64,000 nucleotides of DNA from assembly GCA_907165135.1 (NCBI GenBank), contig OU015569.1, positions 5,890,001-5,954,000 of the forward strand. Reading direction: 5' to 3'. The translations under genes and the position numbers were made by a program. This document shows positions 60,610 through 64,000 of the stretch, piece after piece (positions within the stretch are counted from its first letter, which is position 1; each line of letters opens with the position of its first letter). A model generated the notes under the pieces. That model saw nothing but the letters and a program-made list of their open reading frames with translations. It had not been told where the DNA came from and did no database searches. Source of the stretch: Oikopleura dioica (Eukaryota; Chordata; Appendicularia; Copelata; Oikopleuridae).

Positions 60610-62815
60610 TCAAAGAGTGTATTCAGTCATGAGACTGTGTGTTCGCTCGTGTTCCTCCCATGGAAGATTGTCGCAAGTGTCAGGTTTGTTGGAGATGCCA
60701 TCAACGTAGCCAAGTTGGCCAACGACTTGCATGATCCTATAAATGAGCATAAATTTAAGACAACCATTTTAAGCATTGTGAAAGTTCAAAGCTACCTGTA
60801 CTGCTCGGAATTAGTCAAAATCAAGGAAGAAGGTTCCCTCATTGATTCCAAATACTTAGAGACACCCTTTGAAAGATATCGTTGATGAACTCTATCGGCT
60901 TCCAATACGGCCAAGCAGTGTTGTAGTGCCCAACAGCCCCAGTTTGAAACACCGCTGTAATTACAATTTAAAACATGTCTTTTATAAGAATTCATCACCA
61001 TGAAAGAAGCCACATGGTGGAAGCGGAAGCAGCAATCATGTCTCCATTGTGAATTGAGCCGATAACTTCGTCATGCACTTTGCCCATGCCAAGCTCGTTT
61101 CCTCCGTCGCCGATAGCGATCGTAGGGATATTGAGGTCCAGCGCGCGGTACCAGAGATCTAAAATACAGCTAGTTTAACAATAAAATGTTTAACAATAAA
61201 TAATCAGGCAATATCTACTGCACTGGCATTACCTTCAACTCTATCAATAGAGGCAGTCGGCATGGTTTCTCCGCTCATTTTGTGGCACTTGCCATCGTCC
61301 CCTGCTCCAGCACGTTCGCAGGCGACGAAACAATCAAACTCCCCTTGTTCGAGCAGCTTCATTGTAGTGTACAAACTCTCGTCCTTTGGAACAAGAATCT
61401 CCGGCAGTGGTCTTCGGATCAGGTCCTGCTCCGCCAGTTCATCGAGCAGAATAGTGAACTTGCCTACTTGCTGCTCATCCAAAAGGAATGTGACCTTTTT
61501 ACCGAGACGAAGAAGAGTTACACACAATGCTGTTTTTGCGGTTTTAAGACATAGACAATTATTAATTTAGATAAGAACTTGTGAGAGTCTGACTTAAAAA
61601 CCAATTTCCTGCTACGCCAATAGGCCCATCATTTTCATACGGGAACTTGCCTGGGTTGCATGGGAAACCCGTCGTGATAAGGACAGATTTTGCATGAGAA
61701 AGTGCGAGCGAGGCTCCTTGCAGGTCCCCGGGTTGAATTAAATGTTGGATGCCACGAAGTCCAGGATCTCGGCACATGGCCGCTTCGACCATTTCCATCT
61801 TCTCGCTAGACTCGGCGGTCAGAAGTGAATAGTGTCCTTCCATCGGGTTGTATTCCACGACGTTGAGCTCCACATTTTCTCGGGCAGAGAGACCCTGAAC
61901 ATTATTTTATCGTATGCTTCGCTTATTTCGGTTTTACCTCATCGATAACAAGCATACTGCCCGGGGCGTGAGTAGCGGCCAACGGAAGTTTTGCAAAGTT
62001 TAACGCGCTTCCTGCTGAGACGCCGCAAGCCCAAAAACATGGAACGTCGCCATCTTTCGCGAAAACAGAATCTCCATAGTCTGGTTCCTCAATATTAGAA
62101 ATGCCAATTGCTTTTGGCGAGCCTATCCAAATCGGGGCGCCATGGGACTCTGGAATGGGCGAGGTGCAAGAGGCAGCAAGGGCGAGTTTTTCTTTTGGAA
62201 TGTATCGCATGGAAACAACCATTGGACCTCCGAATGGACCGCAGGGAGTCATTTCTACATTTGTCCGGTACATGGAAACATTACGCTTTTGTTCGACGTT
62301 ACGCACTAGAAATTCTTTGAAAAAAAGATCGATCGGGTTTCATTTTACCTGGGACGCCATTTCGCTGGAGGGCATATTCAAATCCAAATGAACAGCCGAG
62401 AAAAAATGGTCGTAGATTTTCATATCTCGCGGGAGGGAGCAGGTACTTTTGGACGGCGCCACGGGAACCATCCGTATACACTTCATAGCCTGGAACATCT
62501 GTTCTTGCGTCACAAAAATCCGAAGTAAGGGGCTCTGCGTTGAAATCGCCCTTTTCTTTCGACTTGTGGAGAAGAGGAAGAGGCCCGGGATTGTTTTCGC
62601 AGAACTCGACGAAATCATTGAAATGCTCGTCCGGGATGAAAGCCAAATTGGCCTGCTGATAGCCAGGGCAGAGGCCAGAAGTTGGTTTGAATTTGAACTG
62701 ACCGCATCGAACTGCTTGCCGCAGATCTAATATTTTTATAAGATAACATTTTCATGGGGGTCTATTAAAAAATCGCATAACTAAAATTGATACCTGACGG
62801 AGTCTCGAATGACAT
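60610..62815 (-). CDS. D-glutamate cyclase (DGLUCY/DUF1445 family)
   Basis: Eight exons, 598 aa from the Met at 62815: 62794-62815, 62349-62726, 61938-62305, 61609-61894, 61233-61529, 60999-61158, 60796-60954, 60610-60736. It converts D-glutamate to 5-oxo-D-proline, in animals in mitochondria. N-terminal DUF1445 part: PGYQQANLAF, FFLGCSFGFEYAL, NVEMTPCGPFGGPMVVSMR, HGAPIWIGSPKAIGI, VPCFWACGVS. C-terminal cyclase part: GDGGNELGMGKVHDE and GVSNWG. Intron 4 fits GA-AG (GCAG/GAAATTGG), restoring the exact spacing to LGKKVTFLLDE; the GT-AG option adds five residues. The upstream exon is in frame beyond the Met (GLKPEAGPG), so the N-terminus may be longer. Its stop lies only ~230 bp before the esterase ATG on the same strand, suggesting an operon. 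Confidence 0.9.
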
Positions 62816-63506
62816 TCCAGGTCCTGCCTCTGGTTTGAGCCCTACGTCATCGTTTTCTGCTTGCTCTTCGTCCACCCGTTTGAATTTCTCGTCTTTGTTT
62901 ACTTTTCTTACCTTGATCGTCATGTCCTCCATATCAACGTACTGCTCTGAGAAGCGGCTTTTCCTCGAAAAATTCGATGAAATTTTCAGCTCTCGAGTTC
63001 CCAAACGCGGGAAACGCCTCATAAAGCTCAACATCAAACAAGCTTGATGGGAGGGGCTCTCTGAAAAACAAAACTCGGAATCCACAAAACAATCCGCTAA
63101 ATTTCAAAAAGAAAAAAAAGCATCGCAAATAGTGAAAATAGCCGTTCCTTCATCGTCGGCCAAGCGGATTTCTTGTTGGCTGTTTTGGAACTCGCTCTGG
63201 TCGGAAACGTAGAGGTCTGTGGTTGGCTTACAAAACAATTCTAGCGAGAGAGAATTGTCGAAAAATTTTAGTTCAGAAAATATACTTTTTTATCAAAATA
63301 TCATCTGTGTATTAATTGAAAATCACGGTATATATAATACGGTATTGATTGACTCCAAATTTGATAAAGTGATCATCAATGAATGATGTGAATCTAAGCC
63401 TTTCTTTTTCGGTACTTTCTCTCTCCTTCAAGGTCTGTGCGATTTGCGCCTTGAGTTCCTCCACAGTCGGCGCGTTCTCATCCTCAATTTCTTCGATAAA
63501 AACCAT
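62816..63506 (-). CDS. Upstream exons of uncertain gene (5' part of the D-glutamate cyclase gene or a separate gene)
   Basis: An ATG exon at 63341-63506 encodes a coiled acidic segment starting MVFIEEIEDENAPTVEELKA and ends with a GT donor. A plausible next exon (from about 63242 down to 63130) continues GVNQYQ-LFCKPTTDLYVSDQ and LADDEGTAIFTIC. A further open stretch (about 63066-62960) reads SSLFDVELYEAFPAFGNSRAENFIEFFEE, and 62960-62816 reads Y-VDMEDMTIKVRKVNKDE and on into the D-glutamate cyclase Met. The middle junctions do not resolve with GT-AG. I recognise no family; it could be one more gene in the same transcription unit. Confidence 0.4.
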
Positions 63507-63618
63507 TTTTCTTTGCCTGGTGTTTTTCGGGTGTTCAAAAAAGTTTGAAATTTTCCCGCTTTTCTAGGATGGGACGGTAGGAGTTAACACCCATGCCGCA
63601 GCTGATAAAAATTGCATA

Positions 63619-63698
63619 ATGGCCAATCAAGCGTCACTGGGACAGTCAGTACTCACACAGCGGGAAGTGTACAGTCCCTTGCGCCGACAAGCTTTCCA
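63619..63698 (+). CDS. First exon of a gene leaving the window
   Basis: ATG at 63619 opens a 26-codon frame (MANQASLGQSVLTQREVYSP and on through LRRQAF) ending at a strong donor CA/GTGAGT. It is divergent to the minus-strand genes, 113 bp from the start at 63506, so a short bidirectional promoter is implied. The next exon was not found before 64000. Function unknown. Confidence 0.5.
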
Positions 63699-64000
63699 GT
63701 GAGTCATTCCGGGCGCTGCCATTCCTATCGCTTCGATGGAGATTTTTCTTTAGGACGATAAAAATATATTTCTTGAGAAATTACAAAATAGCGTGTTTTG
63801 ACCCTTCTTGTTTCAAGCTTTTCGAGTACTATCAGTGCTCAACTATGCTTCATAATATACCAATAGAAAGCTTAGAGCCTCTTCTAGGGGGATTTGAATT
63901 CAAAAAGAGAAATAACGGACCCGAAAAATTATTTTGATACAACTTAGGTACTTAACTTTGACGGTGATTAAAGGGTACTTCCGGCTTCATTTGTTAGTTA

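Overview
This is a eukaryotic nuclear window. Most genes are split by very short introns of about 37-60 nt ending in AG. The families are animal ones: Galpha-i, PDE1, PDIA3, SLC25A1, MFSD12, aminopeptidase N, a SCO-spondin-like protein, a homeobox gene and a trefoil/sushi/trypsin protein. Several introns cannot be joined in frame with GT-AG and instead fit GA-AG or GG-AG. From memory, small introns plus a raised share of GA/GG/GC-AG introns are typical of the appendicularian tunicate Oikopleura, so I infer Oikopleura or a close relative. This is an inference; no rRNA or mitochondrial marker is present.

Layout. 1-3.5 kb: two minus-strand genes, the 5' end of a SCO-spondin-like gene and an unrecognised single-pass membrane protein. 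3.5-9.9 kb: no convincing gene. 9.9-10.8 kb: an SH3BGRL-like gene (+). 12.25-12.8 kb: a perfect 278-bp tandem duplication. 14.3-20.2 kb: PDE1-like and citrate carrier genes (+). 20.7-21.9 kb: a divergent homeobox gene (-). 22.5-24.5 kb: MFSD12-like (+). 24.9-29.1 kb: three minus-strand genes for secreted or ER proteins (small Cys-rich protein, PDIA3-like with HTEL, Thr-rich repeat protein). 31.2 kb: tRNA-Lys(CTT). 32.3-37.5 kb: aminopeptidase N (+) carrying a TIR transposable element exactly at a splice donor. 37.9-40.4 kb: two intronless paralogues sharing an unrecognised domain (+). 40.6-41.6 kb: a TSP1-type single-pass membrane protein (+). 42.6-46.2 kb: Galpha-i (-) with two alternative copies of the switch-I exon. 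48.1-49.1 kb: a multi-pass membrane protein (+). 51.4-57.2 kb: trefoil/CCP/trypsin and GCC2/GCC3 cysteine-rich secreted proteins (+). 57.9-63.5 kb: a membrane-tethered cholinesterase-like protein and D-glutamate cyclase (-), perhaps co-transcribed. 63.6 kb: first exon of a gene leaving the window (+).

There is no single pathway here. A theme is secretion and signalling: ER folding (PDI), extracellular matrix or mucosal proteins, ectoenzymes, and cGMP/cAMP or heterotrimeric G-protein signalling. Gene models were assembled by hand from ORFs, splice consensus, phase bookkeeping and recalled family alignments; boundaries given as uncertain need transcript data.

The most interesting items are the equal-length duplicated Galpha switch-I exon, the TIR element whose 9-bp target duplication copied the splice donor of the aminopeptidase gene, the intronless paralogue pair with an unrecognised domain, and the set of introns that only join in frame with non-GT-AG boundaries.
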